This document shows, piece by piece, positions 1 to 9,735 of a stretch of 64,000 nucleotides of DNA. Under the pieces are notes generated by a model. That model was not told the DNA's origin, searched no databases, and saw only the letters and a program-made list of their open reading frames with translations. How positions within the stretch are numbered: position 1 is the stretch's first letter; each line of letters opens with the position of its first letter. Where the stretch lies: NCBI GenBank assembly GCA_016713425.1, contig JADJPE010000005.1:7236001-7300000 (forward strand), given 5' to 3'. Made by a program: the position numbers and the translations under genes. This DNA is from Deltaproteobacteria bacterium (lineage in GTDB: Bacteria > Myxococcota > Kuafuiibacteriia > Kuafuiibacteriales > Kuafuiibacteriaceae).

Positions 1-983
1 GGCGACGTCTGAGCACGGCGGAGATCGCCCGGCGCGTGGGTTGCTCAGATCGGAACGTTCGGAAGTGGAAGGCGCGTTTCGCCAAAGACCCGCGTGTTGA
101 AAGCCTGGATGATGCGCCGCGCTCCGGACGACCTCGAGAGATCCCCATCTGGGTGCGGTGCAAGCTGATCGAACTCGCATGTGATCGACCTGATGGCGAG
201 GCCGTGCCCTTCTGGGTGCTGTGGACGTATGGCACGCTGGCTGATGCTCTCGAGGAGGAGACAGGCTGGCGACTGAGCATCAGCGAGATTGGTCGGACTC
301 TTCGATTCTCGGAGATCCGGCCACACCGCGTGAAGCAGTGGCTGAAGTGCTCGGATCCCGACTTCACGGCGAAGGCGAAGTCGGTCTGCGATCTCTATCT
401 TGAGCCGCCGGAAGGCGCGGTCGTCGTCTGCATCGACGAGAAGCCGATGCAGGTCCTCGAGCGCATCCACCCGACACATCTGGATCATCGTGATGCTTCG
501 GTCCGCTACGAGTACGAATACAAGCGGCACGGCACTCAGGGGCTGCTGGCCGCCTTCGACGTGCGCACGGGCCGGGTCTTCGGGCGCGTCGTGCGGAAGC
601 GGACCGCCAAGGCGCTGGTCGCCTTCATGAACGCGCTTGCTCGCCGATACCCTCAACGGCCGGTGTACGTCGTCTGGGACAACCTCAACATCCATTACGA
701 CGGTATTGAGGCGCGGTGGACCCGGTTCAACGAACGCCATGGCCACCGCTTCCACTTCATCTATACGCCGAAGCACGCTTCCTGGATGAACCAGGTCGAG
801 ATCTGGTTCTCGATCCTGCATCGACGCGTGCTCAACTACGGAAGCTTCGACAGTCCCTCGGCCCAGAAGGCTCAGGTAGAGGGCTACATCCGACATTGGA
901 ACCGCCATGAGCGTCACCCCTTCCGCTGGACCTGGCGGACCGACCGACGTAAGAAACGACGACGGCGCAAGAGCAAGCGCTGA
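1..983 (+). CDS. IS630-family transposase, 5' end outside window
   Basis: DDE transposase of the IS630/Tc1-mariner group, which cuts and re-joins IS ends. The frame is open to the window edge (phase begins at base 3): upstream of a possible GTG at 36 the codons still read as the helix-turn-helix LSTAEIARRVGCSDRNVRKW, so the real start lies before base 1. Counting from the GTG, the catalytic acids are D134 (CIDEKP), D215 (VWDNLNIH) and E255 (NQVEIWFS). The basic tail ends at a TGA at 981-983. The catalytic core looks intact; whether the element is complete cannot be judged without its left end. A long antisense frame over this gene is spurious. Confidence 0.9.
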   Translation, partial: RRLSTAEIARRVGCSDRNVRKWKARFAKDPRVESLDDAPRSGRPREIPIWVRCKLIELACDRPDGEAVPFWVLWTYGTLADALEEETGWRLSISEIGRTLRFSEIRPHRVKQWLKCSDPDFTAKAKSVCDLYLEPPEGAVVVCIDEKPMQVLERIHPTHLDHRDASVRYEYEYKRHGTQGLLAAFDVRTGRVFGRVVRKRTAKALVAFMNALARRYPQRPVYVVWDNLNIHYDGIEARWTRFNERHGHRFHFIYTPKHASWMNQVEIWFSILHRRVLNYGSFDSPSAQKAQVEGYIRHWNRHERHPFRWTWRTDRRKKRRRRKSKR

Positions 984-990
984 AGTCGAG

Positions 991-1262
991 ATGCCTACAC
1001 ACCAAGCCGAAGTCCACCACGCCGAAGACGTCGAGGCTGTGCTGCACGCGCGTGGCTTCGACCACCTTCGAGCACGCAAGTACGGCACTGCGGTCATCCT
1101 CGAGTCCGGCCCAAAGGCCGACCCGATGAAGCACCTGCGTTTGCGACGCGACACAGTGCACCTTTGGTGTCTCGACTTCGCGAAGCACACCGGGAAATGG
1201 GAGAAGACGCCTTTCCGGGCGACGCTCGACGAACTCCTCGAGCTGGTGACAACCCAGCTCCC
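991..1262 (+). pseudogene. conserved small protein, 3' end replaced by intron fragment
   Basis: An ATG seven bases after the transposase stop opens a frame of about 91 residues (MPTHQAEVHHAEDVEAVLHA...) with a coherent sequence: an 'ARGFDHLRARKYGTAV' stretch, then 'SGPKADP', 'LRLRR', 'HTGKWEKTPF' and a helical end. I recognise the general pattern (a short family with an ESGPxxDP...HTGxWExTPF core) but know no function. After about position 1262 the frame runs into antisense reverse-transcriptase sequence, so the C-terminus has been lost at a recombination junction. Its closeness to the IS630 gene suggests it moved with it or was a target; this is inference. Confidence 0.5.
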
Positions 1263-2360
1263 GAGGCCGAGAAAGTCGAACGTATCCGGTGCTCCGAATC
1301 CTCGACGTGCTCGGTTCGCGGCAGCGGACCGCCCGAACTCCACAACTCGCGTCTTCTCGGAGTGCAGCTCCAGCGCGAACTTCGCGAGGCGCTCGCGTAG
1401 CTCTTTGTGGAACGTCTCGGCGTCTTTCCGATGCTCGAATCCGATCAAGAAGTCGTCAGCAAAGCGCACAATGACGACGTCACCATGCGCCCGTCGCTTC
1501 CTCCACTGCTGGACCCACAGGTCGAGGACGTAGTGCAGATACAGGTTCGACAGCAGGGGCGAGATCGTCGCTCCCTGCGGCGCTCCTTGGTCGCTTTCCG
1601 TCCAGTGCCCGTCGTGCAGGACACCCGCACCCAGCCATTTCTGGATGAGTCGAATGATCCTTCGGTCACCAATCCGGTGCTCGACAAACTTCACCAACCA
1701 CCCGTGGTCCAGGGTTCCGAAGAAGTCCCGGAGGTCGGCGTCGAGCCACCAATTCACTCTACTTCGTTTGATCGCGGTCGCGAGCGCGTCCAGTGCATCG
1801 TGCTGGCTACGCCCGGGTCGAAATCCATACGAAAAGCCGAGAAAATCAGTCTCAAAAACGGCGTTCAAGATATCGACGACGGACCGCTGGACGATCTTGT
1901 CTTCCAACACAGCGATGCCGAGCGGCCGTTGCCGCCCGTCCGCCTTCGGTATGAACACTCGCCGAGATGGCTTTGCTCGGTACGCTCCACGATGCAATCG
2001 CGCATGCAGATCTCGGAGATTTGCTTCGAGTTCCATGCTGTATTGCGACCACGTCACGCCATCGACCCCAGCCGCGGCCTTGCGCCGGAGCGCAAGGAAA
2101 GCGTCATGGAGGCGATCTATCGTGAGGTGATGGAAGAGCGCAGTGAACTTCGCATTCCTGTCTCGTCTTGCTGCTTGTCGTACGCGTTCCAGCGCGCTTT
2201 GCGCGCGAACCCGGCTCTGTGTCCGGTGCGCGTTGAACTGGCTCGCGTTTCCCTCGGCCCGGCCCCTTCCCTCCATCACCTCCGCTGCCGTCGGTCCGGC
2301 ATTGTTCGGCGACTTCGCAGGTACAACGGACCTGTCCGACTTCCTCGGGTCGTGCATCAT
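1263..2360 (-). pseudogene. group II intron reverse transcriptase, truncated after RT domain
   Basis: About 366 residues of a retron/intron-type reverse transcriptase. Visible blocks include AAAGVDGVTW (about 97-104), FIPKADGRQRPLGI (137-150), the first catalytic Asp in DADLRDFF (D208), QGAPQGATISPLLSNLYL (258-275) and the catalytic loop RFADDFLIGF (299-308; FADD instead of the common YADD). The frame reaches the end of the RT domain at FDFLGL (361-366) and then enters unrelated DNA, so the thumb/maturase (X) and any endonuclease domain are absent. The frame stays open for another 400 codons antisense to the IS630 gene; that part is noise. Start taken as the ATG at 2360. Confidence 0.85.
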
Positions 2361-2721
2361 CGGCGTCCGGCCTTAGCCTTCCCGATGCGGCCCGCCGTGC
2401 CCTCCACGGCGAGCGAGCCCGAGGATCTCCCGGTTCTCGCGCAGAAAGTTTCCGTACGTGCGAGGGGTCTTCGACCGCGCAGGGTCGCGCGGCGCCTTGC
2501 GTTGGCGGCGTCGTGCGTGTTGCCTTCCGCTTCAGTTGACAGCGTCGGCACCCCGGAGTCCTTGATTTCGCGGCTCAATGGTCTGCCCGTACGTGCCCCT
2601 GTCAACGCTTCGCCGACGACCTTACAGTGGTCGACGCATGACTCGGGGTCATCGTGGTTCGCTAATCCTTCGATGTGAGACTCTTTCATTCTCTGCTTTC
2701 TGCCGGTTTATCCCGGCGCAC
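1263..2721 (-). mobile_element. group II intron, 5' fragment
   Basis: On the minus strand a typical intron start, GTGCGCCGGGATAAACCGGC, lies at 2721-2702 and is followed by about 340 bases of structured leader, then a reverse-transcriptase frame. GTGYG-type 5' ends followed by a leader and an RT gene are characteristic of bacterial group II introns. The maturase part of the RT gene and the 3' ribozyme domains V/VI are missing because the element ends at about 1263, joined to the small gene downstream of the IS630 transposase. The fragment cannot splice or retrohome. The exact subclass cannot be assigned here. Confidence 0.8.
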
Positions 2722-2777
2722 CAACCGTTCAGGGGCCCCGTTGATGGGGTGGGTCGAGCCGTGTGATTTCCGGCGGC

Positions 2778-3194
2778 ATGAACACCAACCAAGCCCTTGC
2801 TGAGCACATCGAGAAACTCGTGAGCGATCTCGTCCAAGCTCACCTGAAGGAGACACAAGCCACCGTCATGGCCGCTGTGATGCGCGGGTTCGGAGCGCCG
2901 AACTCCCAGATCAAGCTCACACCGAGTCGTCAGATGAAGGCGCGCTCGTTCGGTGGACGCAGATCGATGGCGGACGTCTCAATGCTGGCGGAGCGTCTGT
3001 ATGAGCTGATCTGCGAGCGCCCCGGAGAGCTGATGGTCTACTTCTCGGCCGAACTTGGGAAGACAGCACGCGAGCTCTACGGACCCATGACAGCGCTGAA
3101 GAACTCCGGCCGAATCCGAACAGCCGGCGAGCGCAACCGGACGCGATATTTCCCGTCGATCGACGGCGGTGCCAGCAGCACGCTGCGCGCTTGA
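2778..3194 (+). CDS. small protein with winged-helix-like C-terminus
   Basis: 138 residues from an ATG at 2778 preceded by a purine-rich CCGGCGG; a GTG at 2763 is also possible. The N-terminus (AEHIEKLVSDLVQAHLKETQATVMAAVMRGF) is helical. A basic linker (PSRQMKARSFGGRRS) leads to about 60 residues, LAERLYELICERPGELMVYF to RTRYFP, whose helix-helix-helix-strand-turn-strand spacing resembles a winged-helix DNA-binding domain. This fold call is by pattern only. It sits between two dead mobile elements and may be cargo of one of them. No family recognised. Confidence 0.5.
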   Translation: MNTNQALAEHIEKLVSDLVQAHLKETQATVMAAVMRGFGAPNSQIKLTPSRQMKARSFGGRRSMADVSMLAERLYELICERPGELMVYFSAELGKTARELYGPMTALKNSGRIRTAGERNRTRYFPSIDGGASSTLRA

Positions 3195-4510
3195 TTAGGC
3201 CGCCGCATCGAGCAGCGCCGGAGTTGGCGTCCCTTCGGCGTGCGCCGCTACGGAGCGAACGATGAAGTCCAGAAGCTCTTTCCCCTGCTTCCGGGCCGTC
3301 TGGGCAACAGTCATGATCCGTTCCACGAAGCGAAGACCTCGCTCACTCTGACAACCGAAGCTCACCCGTCTCCATAGAACCAGCGATCTCAACTGGAGCT
3401 CTGCATGGTTGTTCGTGAGCTCCACGCCTTCGTTCATGACAAACGTCCACAGAGCCTCGCGGTGAGCGAGGATATCCGCGCACGACCCAGAGAGTCTCGC
3501 AACGTTGACCCCAACGCCGCGTTCAAGCGCGGCTTCGAATTGCCGCTGAACCGGATGCATCAACGTCTTGAGCTGAGCGCGCGTCAGCTTGCCCGCTTTG
3601 AAGCCGTGCCAGTATTCGAAAATGATCGCGCTGAGATCCAAGAGCTCGCGACCTATCGACTTCGATGGACCATCGCGCTCAGAAAACGAGACGAATCGAC
3701 GAATGAGATGCGGTGACATATCTGCCGAAGCTTCATCAACTAAAACGAGAAAATATCAGCGCGATCGCTCACCAGGATGCCGTTCGCGCCACCGAAGAGC
3801 GGACGAATCGTCTCGCGTCGACCGTTGACCGTTGACGAAAATCCGGTACACCGTCGAAGACGCCGTCGCCAACGTCCAAAGTGAAAGCGTGACACCAGCG
3901 AACAACCACGTCATGCCGTCGGTACGCTTGACGCCCGCCGATTCGACTTCAGCCTGCGCCTCTTCGGTCGCAGCTTTCAACGCACGGCTCGCCCGAGCCT
4001 CCATCGTACTTAGGGCACCGAGCGACACGGTGAGGCCGAACAGTTCGCGCAAGAGCTGCTGCGTACGACGGCGGCTGATGTGATAGACACCAACGTCGCG
4101 GCGCACGATCCGGCGTCTTGGGCAGATGCCCCGCGCAGCCCTCACAAGCTTCGGGAAACAGAGGAAAGAACGCGTTGACCTCGTTGAGTGGCACGAGTGT
4201 TCGGTGGGCCCCCCGGTGCCCTTTTCTGTCCGCCGCGTTTTCGCTCTGTTTTTCGCTTCCCACCGCTGTTTCGCGTTCCTCGAAACGCGGCGCCCGGGCC
4301 ATCGCTCGATGGGGGCCGATTCGAGTTCTCTGAGTTCTGCCGAAGCTGCTCCTTTAGAACCTCGACCTGGGCCTTCAGCAGCGCAAATGCCTCCCGGAGC
4401 TCAGCAAGCTCGGCAGTGCGCGCAGCGAGCGCCGCGTCACGAGCGGCCAGATGCTCACGCAGCGCGGAGATCTCTGTGGTGAGCGCAGATATCTGGCCAG
4501 CCGCGGACAC
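3195..4510 (-). pseudogene. IS66-family transposase, multiply frameshifted
   Basis: Three or four minus-strand frames read in order as one IS66 transposase. 4510-4200 gives the coiled-coil N-terminus and the family signature NSENSNRPPSSDGP with a following KRGGQKRAPGG. 4240-4130 gives the zinc-finger-like CEGCAGHLPKTPD. 4145-3800 gives HISRRRTQQLLRELFGLTVS and the region of the first catalytic Asp (TDGMTWLFAGV, corresponding to DETGW). 3719-3195 gives HLIRRFVSFSERDG and the C-terminal catalytic Glu region (NNHAELQLRSLVLWRRVSFG with SERG after it). At least two frame changes separate these pieces, so no full-length protein is made. The IS upstream end probably lies at about 4510-4590, where hsdM stops. 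No tnpA/tnpB partners are visible. Confidence 0.85.
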
Positions 4511-4588
4511 CCCGACCTTTGATCACGCCGGGATCCCCGAGTCGATCCGACATTTGATCGACGAGAAAACAGGGGGCCTGAACAGATA

Positions 4589-5921
4589 CGATGCATGCGC
4601 CTTTGCCGTTGCTCTTCAGCGAGCGGACGATGTGGAGCAGGTAGGCGTAGTCGCCCTGTTTTCCGGGCGGTACCCCGTAGTGCTTGAACCGTTCGTGCGG
4701 GTCTTCGTCGGGGTTCAGGCCGGTGCTCCACCGCTTGTCCGAAAACGGTGGATTTGCGACGACGTAGTCGAAGGTCTTGAGCTGGCCGCCGTCCATGAAG
4801 AACGGGCTCGAGAGCGTGTTGCCTTGGTGAATCTCGGCTCCGGGGTTGTCGTGGAGAATCATGTTCATCCGTGCGAGGCCGGACGTGGCGGAGTCCTTCT
4901 CCTGACCGTAGAGGGTGACCTTTGCCTTGGCCCGGTCGGCGACCTTCAGGAGCAGGGATCCCGAGCCACAGGTGGGGTCGTAGACGGTGGTCTTGGTCGT
5001 GACCTTGGCTTCGCCGATGCCGATGACCTGGGCGATGACGCGGCTGACCTCGGCCGGGGTGTAGAACTGGCCTTTGGACTTCCCACTCTCGGTGGCGAAG
5101 TGGCGCATCAGGTATTCGTAGGCGTCGCCGAGGATGTCGTCGCCGTCGGCTCGGTTCTTGGAGAAGTCGAGGGCTGGGTTCTCGAAGATGGCGATGAGGT
5201 TGGTGAGCCGCTCGACCATCTCCTTGCCGGAGCCGAGCTTGGTGGCGTCGTTGAAGTCCGGCATGTCGGACAGCTTGTTGACGTTGGCGAGGGGCTGGAT
5301 GATCTTCTTGTTGATCTGATCGCCAATGTCGCTCTTGCCCTTGAGCGCGACCATGTCCTTGAAGCTCGCGCCCTTGGGGATGGTGATGGGCGCGTAGGGC
5401 GTATCGGCGTACTTGTCGCTGACGTACTTCACGAACAAGAGCACGAGGACGTAGTCCTTGTACTGCGAGGCATCCATGCCCCCTCGCAGCTCGTCGCAGC
5501 TTGCCCAAAGTGAGCTGTAGAGTTCGGATTTCTTCAACGCCATGTGTCGGTGCTCCAAATACGGTCGGGCGGCCTGTCCTGAGACCTTCCCGTTCTTCTT
5601 GCCGGCTGGGGTTCGGCTGGCTGCCTCCTTTTGATTGGCGGGCTTTTTTGGCTTCTTCGCGGCGTCGCCGTTCAGGATGCGACCCACGATGTCGGCCTTG
5701 GCCCGGCCGCCGTCGTCGAGGCCGAGGCTATTGCAGAGGTCTTTGAGGCTGCCCCGGGGTAGCTCTTCGAGGGCGGTGTCCAGCCGGACCGAACGTGCTC
5801 GGGAGAGGCGGTCGACGAGGGTGGCCTTCTTGCGCCGGTCGTCGACCGCGAGCTCGTGGGCGTCGAGGATGGCCAACAGGTCTTTTCGGTCTAGTGCCTC
5901 AAGGATTGCCCTCTTCTGCAT
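4589..5921 (-). pseudogene. hsdM: type I restriction-modification methyltransferase subunit HsdM, 3' truncated
   Basis: About 444 residues of an N6-adenine methyltransferase subunit. SAM motif I is DPTCGSGSLLL and catalytic motif IV is NPPFSDKRW; the HsdM_N start MALKKSELYSSLWASCDELR is also clear. Before it is an extra region of about 125 residues with two SAP-like stretches (LLAILDAHELAVDDRRKKATLVDRL and LKDLCNSLGLDDGGRAKADIVGRIL) and a Lys/Ala linker; a fused DNA-binding extension is a reasonable reading. The frame leaves the family at GKGACI (about 4590), where normal HsdM continues into the C-terminal helical domain, and runs into the IS66 remnant. No hsdS or hsdR is present, so the system is dead here. 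Start: ATG at 5921. Confidence 0.88.
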
Positions 5922-6507
5922 CGGTCACCTGCTCCTGCCCGCAGCAAGGCGATGCCACCCTAGATCGCGGCAAGTTGGGGCTCAATGGGTTCCCGAGAAA
6001 TGGTCAGAATGAGCCTCAGAACGGCCCTGGGCGGCAGAAGAGTTTGGCACTGGCACGCCGGCCACAGCGACGCCCTCCAAACCCCGGAGCAGACTCACAC
6101 AGTCGAAGCTCCAACCGCCGACCTCTGGCGACGGTGTCCACCTCTGCACGATGCACCGAATGAAGGGCCTGAAGGGCCTCGAGTTCCCGTGCGCGAATGG
6201 AGAGACTTAGAATCGTCAGCCGAACTCGGCCATCATCGGTCATGCGAAGTTGTTCTTCGGCAAAGGGCGGACGGGCCGCCTATAGGCAGAGCCTTTCTCG
6301 TCCTCGTCGATCGCCTCGGGCAACACGAACCTGAGCATGAACACTCAATCCACCACACTCGATCGCCGTGGACTTGACGTCCACGATGCGACTTGGCGAC
6401 AGCATCGATGGCTCCGCGAGGCCGTGCACGGACCAGCGCTCCAATGGTGTCAGCGATGCTTCATCAAGAGCGTACGCGGCATTGTGCCTGGGGCCCCGCG
6501 GGTTCGT
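5922..6507. other. 586 bp without a supported gene
   Basis: No open frame here has codon or protein features I can defend on either strand. It holds one copy of a 21-base sequence (GCAACACGAACCTGAGCATGA with its exact match at 11191-11211) at 6320-6340; read on the minus strand each copy starts a short frame beginning MLRFVL. This looks like the scar of a vanished gene or element rather than a regulatory region. Confidence 0.5.
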
Positions 6508-7355
6508 CTACGGTGTCTCAGAGGCGGTACGAATCATGATCGCTTTGGTGTGCAACAGCGAAAAGCCGAAGCGCTGGATGTTTCGTTCCGACGCGCTGCC
6601 GGGCGACGACGTGACCGCCATTGCTTCGCAGCGTCCGGCGACGTGATTGATGCGAGCGGCGAGCAGCGCCTGTTGGATACCGCGCCTTCGGTAGTCCGGT
6701 CTCGTCGACGCACCGTTTACCAGGCCGATCGCATCGGTGATGTTCGCGGCGGCCGCGCCCGCGGGCTCCCCGTCGATCCGGGCCAAGAAGAGCGACTTGC
6801 CGTCGAGGTGGCTGATCGTATGTGCGATCGGATCGAGGGCAATATCATCGCTGCTCGCAAACCCGCATCCCATGGTTTGGACCCACTCGGCTCGCTCTGC
6901 GGGCCCGGCTAGGACCACCTCGATCGAAGGCTCGGGATCGAAGTCGATCGGTTCGGAACCACGGAACCAGGTGTTGAGGAACGACTCCACGCCGTAGCCG
7001 CGCTTTCGGAGAATCTCGAGGAGGTTGGGGTCGGCGAACGGACAAACGTCGATGCGTACCGGTGCCCGTGGGCCTGGTAGAACGCTTCGAGCGTTTCGAT
7101 CGTGTCGATCGTGTCGTCGGTCACCGGTTCGTCAAAGCCGAGGCCGATGCATCGACTGAACGCGCGGTGACCGACCGATTCACCCAGGATATGGCTGCCG
7201 CAGACCGAGGCGAACGCGCCCCCGATCTCGATCATGACCGCTGTTCGATCAGGGAAGAGGTGGGCGTGCATGTTCACATAGGCCGCCCGCTCGATCTGTG
7301 ACGTGCGCTCCAGCCGCCGCGCGAGCGCTTGGGTGATGTGAATAGGAGCCAGCAT
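6508..7355 (-). pseudogene. GNAT-family acetyltransferase with single-base frameshift
   Basis: An N-terminal part (7355 to about 7045: MLAPIHITQALARRLERTS...GGAFASVCGSH...) and a C-terminal part (about 7043 to 6508: APVRIDVCPFADPNLLEILR...RGSEPIDFDPEPS...STRPDYRRRGIQQALL...RNIQRFGFSLLHTKAIM) form one acetyl-CoA-dependent acetyltransferase. The acetyl-CoA binding loop is RPDYRRRGIQQALL, equivalent to the R/Q-x-x-G-x-G/A motif. The two halves join if one G is restored in a G-run at about 7050 (CACGGG-CACCGG). It is therefore either a very recent pseudogene or a sequencing error. Substrate unknown. Confidence 0.8.
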
Positions 7356-7738
7356 CCCGCTGCTTCACCATAGGCGCGACCCGAGAGCAACGCTACCGGG
7401 AGGCCACCGCTCGGCGTCTGGGAGAAGCCACTCAACATCGCGGGTCGCGCGTGTCTGCACGGGCTTGGAACCCACGCTCCAGCGTCGCTCGTCTATGCCG
7501 TTGAACCCGGTCAACGCCGGCGATGGCATCGAGAGTGATCACGCCGACCTCTGCGAATTCCGGCTGCTGCGCTAGGTTGTTCTCGTCGCACGGATTGTTC
7601 TCGTCGCACGGATTGTTCTCGTCGCACGGATTGTTCTCGTCGCACGGAGTTAGAACGTCGAAGTCATTCGGCGCCCAGAAGCGACGACGGCCACGGCGGG
7701 AGCGCCGCGCCCTCACGCATCCGTTTGGCGCGTACGAT
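7356..7738. other. 383 bp gap containing an 18-bp tandem repeat
   Basis: No supported gene. A minus-strand frame across it reads NPCDENNPCDENNPCDEN because of the repeat at 7577-7648, but it has no start signal, signal peptide or family features. Confidence 0.5.
7577..7648. repeat. 18-bp tandem repeat, 4 copies
   Basis: Four exact copies of TTGTTCTCGTCGCACGGA, head to tail, without spacers. Too short and lacking unique spacers to be a CRISPR array. The 18-bp unit would preserve reading frame. Confidence 0.95.
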
Positions 7739-8351
7739 TCAAGGCTTTCTACAGCGAACGATGAGTGCGTAGGCTACGATGCGTGTGTCGTACAGGCTCG
7801 GCTCCTTCACGAGGTCCGTGTCGCTCGCGGACGGCTCATGGAAAGCCTCGAGGGCAAAACCTGCGGCAAGCGCGAGATTGAGCCAACCGGATAAGGTGCG
7901 CTCGAAACGAGGTATCATGAACTCATCGATGTCGCCCCTCAACTCCGCGGGTGCGCGACCGAACATCCAGCGATCCACCTCTCCTTGAGCGGGTTGAAAG
8001 TAGTCAGTGCATGTTCTTGCGACCCGGCGGCCGAGGTCGTCCGTCGTCCAATCACTCTTCCTGGTGAAGAAACACGGGTGGCATATCGAAAACTGAAAGA
8101 AGCCGCCCGCCCGGAGGACGCGCCAAGCCTCACCCAAGGCACGCGCGTGGTCCGGCACGTCCATCAAGGCCATGAAGCTCGTGGCAAAGTCGAACTCGGC
8201 ATCTGGAAACGGAAGATTCAGAGCACTCGCGCAGACAAACCGTGTCTGGATTGTTGACGAAGTCTCGGTGGACATCACAGCCGGCACGGCTAAGGTTCGT
8301 CCATGTGTCCGCGTTGCGATTCCACAGTTTCCGAACATGGTCGCTTTCCAT
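7739..8351 (-). pseudogene. class I SAM methyltransferase with deleted SAM-binding core
   Basis: The start (8351: MESDHVRKLWNRNADTWTNL...DVHRDFVN) and the second half (about 8250-7739: RFVCASALNLPFPDAEFDFATSFMALMDVPDHARALGEAWRVLRAGGFFQFSICHPCFF...) clearly belong to one UbiE-like methyltransferase of roughly 250-280 residues. Between them the Rossmann motif I (DxGCGxG) and the following strand are absent, and the frame also changes at the junction (about 8245). Without motif I the protein cannot bind SAM, so this is an internally deleted pseudogene. Original substrate unknown. Confidence 0.8.
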
Positions 8352-8606
8352 AGTGGCTAGGGCAGCATCACGGAGACCGCATGTCAAACTGGCGCCTTAA
8401 CGTCGCTGATGCTGTCCTCGGATGCAGGCGCTTCGTCATCGAATCTGGATACAGAGCCACATGGTTGCCCACGCGACGGCACTTGGGCAGGACATTCAAG
8501 TCTTGAATTTCGGGGCTCTGGGCGGCGCTTCAAGGAAGAGCCGGTGTGCTGGGAGGCTCTGTTTCAAGAAGAGGGCGAATGGTGATGTGTGACGGCGCCT
8601 GTTCGG

Positions 8607-9617
8607 TCAGCGAACCTTCGCCTCGCTCCGAGTGGTTCGGGGATTGAGCTTCCTCAAGACATTTCGGAGCGCCTCGCGCAGGCTCGTTCCCCCACGCAGT
8701 CGCGGCTCCCATTCGCTCGCAATGATCGGTTGGTAACGGGTCCAGTCTCCGCGTTTGAAGAGACCCTGAGCCTCGGCATAGGGAACATAGGACTCGCCCA
8801 GGTGCTTCTTGGCAAAATAGCCCGCCGTGTAGAAGAGGATCGCGTGCCACAGACCCTCGGGCTCGGGCACGCCCAACTGACGGCTCTCTTCGATGATCCC
8901 CTTTCGTAACTGATCGTCGAATAGGTGCGAAGCCTCGTGAAAGATCATTTCAAGCGAAGCGTCGCCAGCGTAGCCGGGATCAGCGCTCGAGATCATTGTG
9001 AGCGGAGAAGGCACGTCCGTTGTCTGAGCCCCAAAGGGATCGACGAAAGTAACGACCTCAATGCGGAGGGTTCCCTTCGGCCACGAAATGTCACTGGCGC
9101 TGGCGATCTCCTCGCGCATGGTGTCGCCATACCGATCAAGGAGGGGCGTCACCCGCTCTATCCACTCTCGATTTCGGCGATCGTCCTCGGGCCATTGCTT
9201 GCGGCGATAAGTCTCGGCTGCGCTCGAAAGAGCCGCTCGAAGTTCGTTGTCTGAGGAGACGTCGCCTTCACCGTTGGCGGTCGCGAGGTCGACCGCGATC
9301 GAGCTCAAGCGTACATCGAGATTCTCGAGCTCGGCATAGCGAGTCCGATAGAGGTCGATTGTGTTTTTCCACGCCGGATCGATCGGGCGCTCGGGCAAGA
9401 CTCGGTGGCGCCACTTCCACGTGCTTCGTGCGTGATGCAGGAGCTCCTGATGGAGGTTGATCCACATCCCGCTGTGGAGCTCGAACGCTGCTCGGGGCTC
9501 GTTTGAAACGGACGAGACGCCCGCGTGCTGAGGCGTGGTGGTGCAGTGTGGAAGCGCAAGGAGCAATGCTGCCAGCACAAGGTTTCGGGGTGCGGAATGG
9601 TCCGAGCCGCTCTTCAT
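8607..9617 (-). CDS. lipoprotein with HExxH zinc-protease-like motif
   Basis: 336 residues from the ATG at 9617, chosen because it gives a clean lipoprotein signal: MKSGSDHSAPRNLVLAALLLALPHC with the lipobox Cys near residue 25. The longer frame to 9737 adds 40 residues of arginine-rich sequence with no signal. The central region is mostly helical. MIFHEASHLFDD contains HEASH, an HExxH motif typical of zinc metallopeptidases, and a downstream ILFYTAGYFAKKHLGESYVPYAE stretch is where a third ligand might lie. I do not recognise the family. Likely a cell-envelope lipoprotein; protease activity is inference from the motif alone. Confidence 0.7.
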   Translation of the reverse strand: MKSGSDHSAPRNLVLAALLLALPHCTTTPQHAGVSSVSNEPRAAFELHSGMWINLHQELLHHARSTWKWRHRVLPERPIDPAWKNTIDLYRTRYAELENLDVRLSSIAVDLATANGEGDVSSDNELRAALSSAAETYRRKQWPEDDRRNREWIERVTPLLDRYGDTMREEIASASDISWPKGTLRIEVVTFVDPFGAQTTDVPSPLTMISSADPGYAGDASLEMIFHEASHLFDDQLRKGIIEESRQLGVPEPEGLWHAILFYTAGYFAKKHLGESYVPYAEAQGLFKRGDWTRYQPIIASEWEPRLRGGTSLREALRNVLRKLNPRTTRSEAKVR

Positions 9618-9735
9618 CGCTTCGACGAAAGCCCGTACATCAAGACACGCAGCCAAGTCAGCCTTCGATTCATCGTTCCAACGACCGCCGGCTGGCCGGA
9701 ATCGAAACGAATTGCGCTCCACGGAGCCCGAGGCC

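Noticed and set aside
45..1262. C-terminal 400 codons of a 771-codon minus-strand frame
   Set aside because: They run antisense to the IS630 transposase and lack any family feature; only the first 366 residues (reverse transcriptase) are real.
4188..5513. 441-codon plus-strand frame
   Set aside because: Antisense to hsdM and the IS66 remnant; no signal, start site or family support.
7577..7648. Possible CRISPR array
   Set aside because: The 18-bp units are directly adjacent with no spacers, and no cas gene is present. The same applies to the other tandem arrays.
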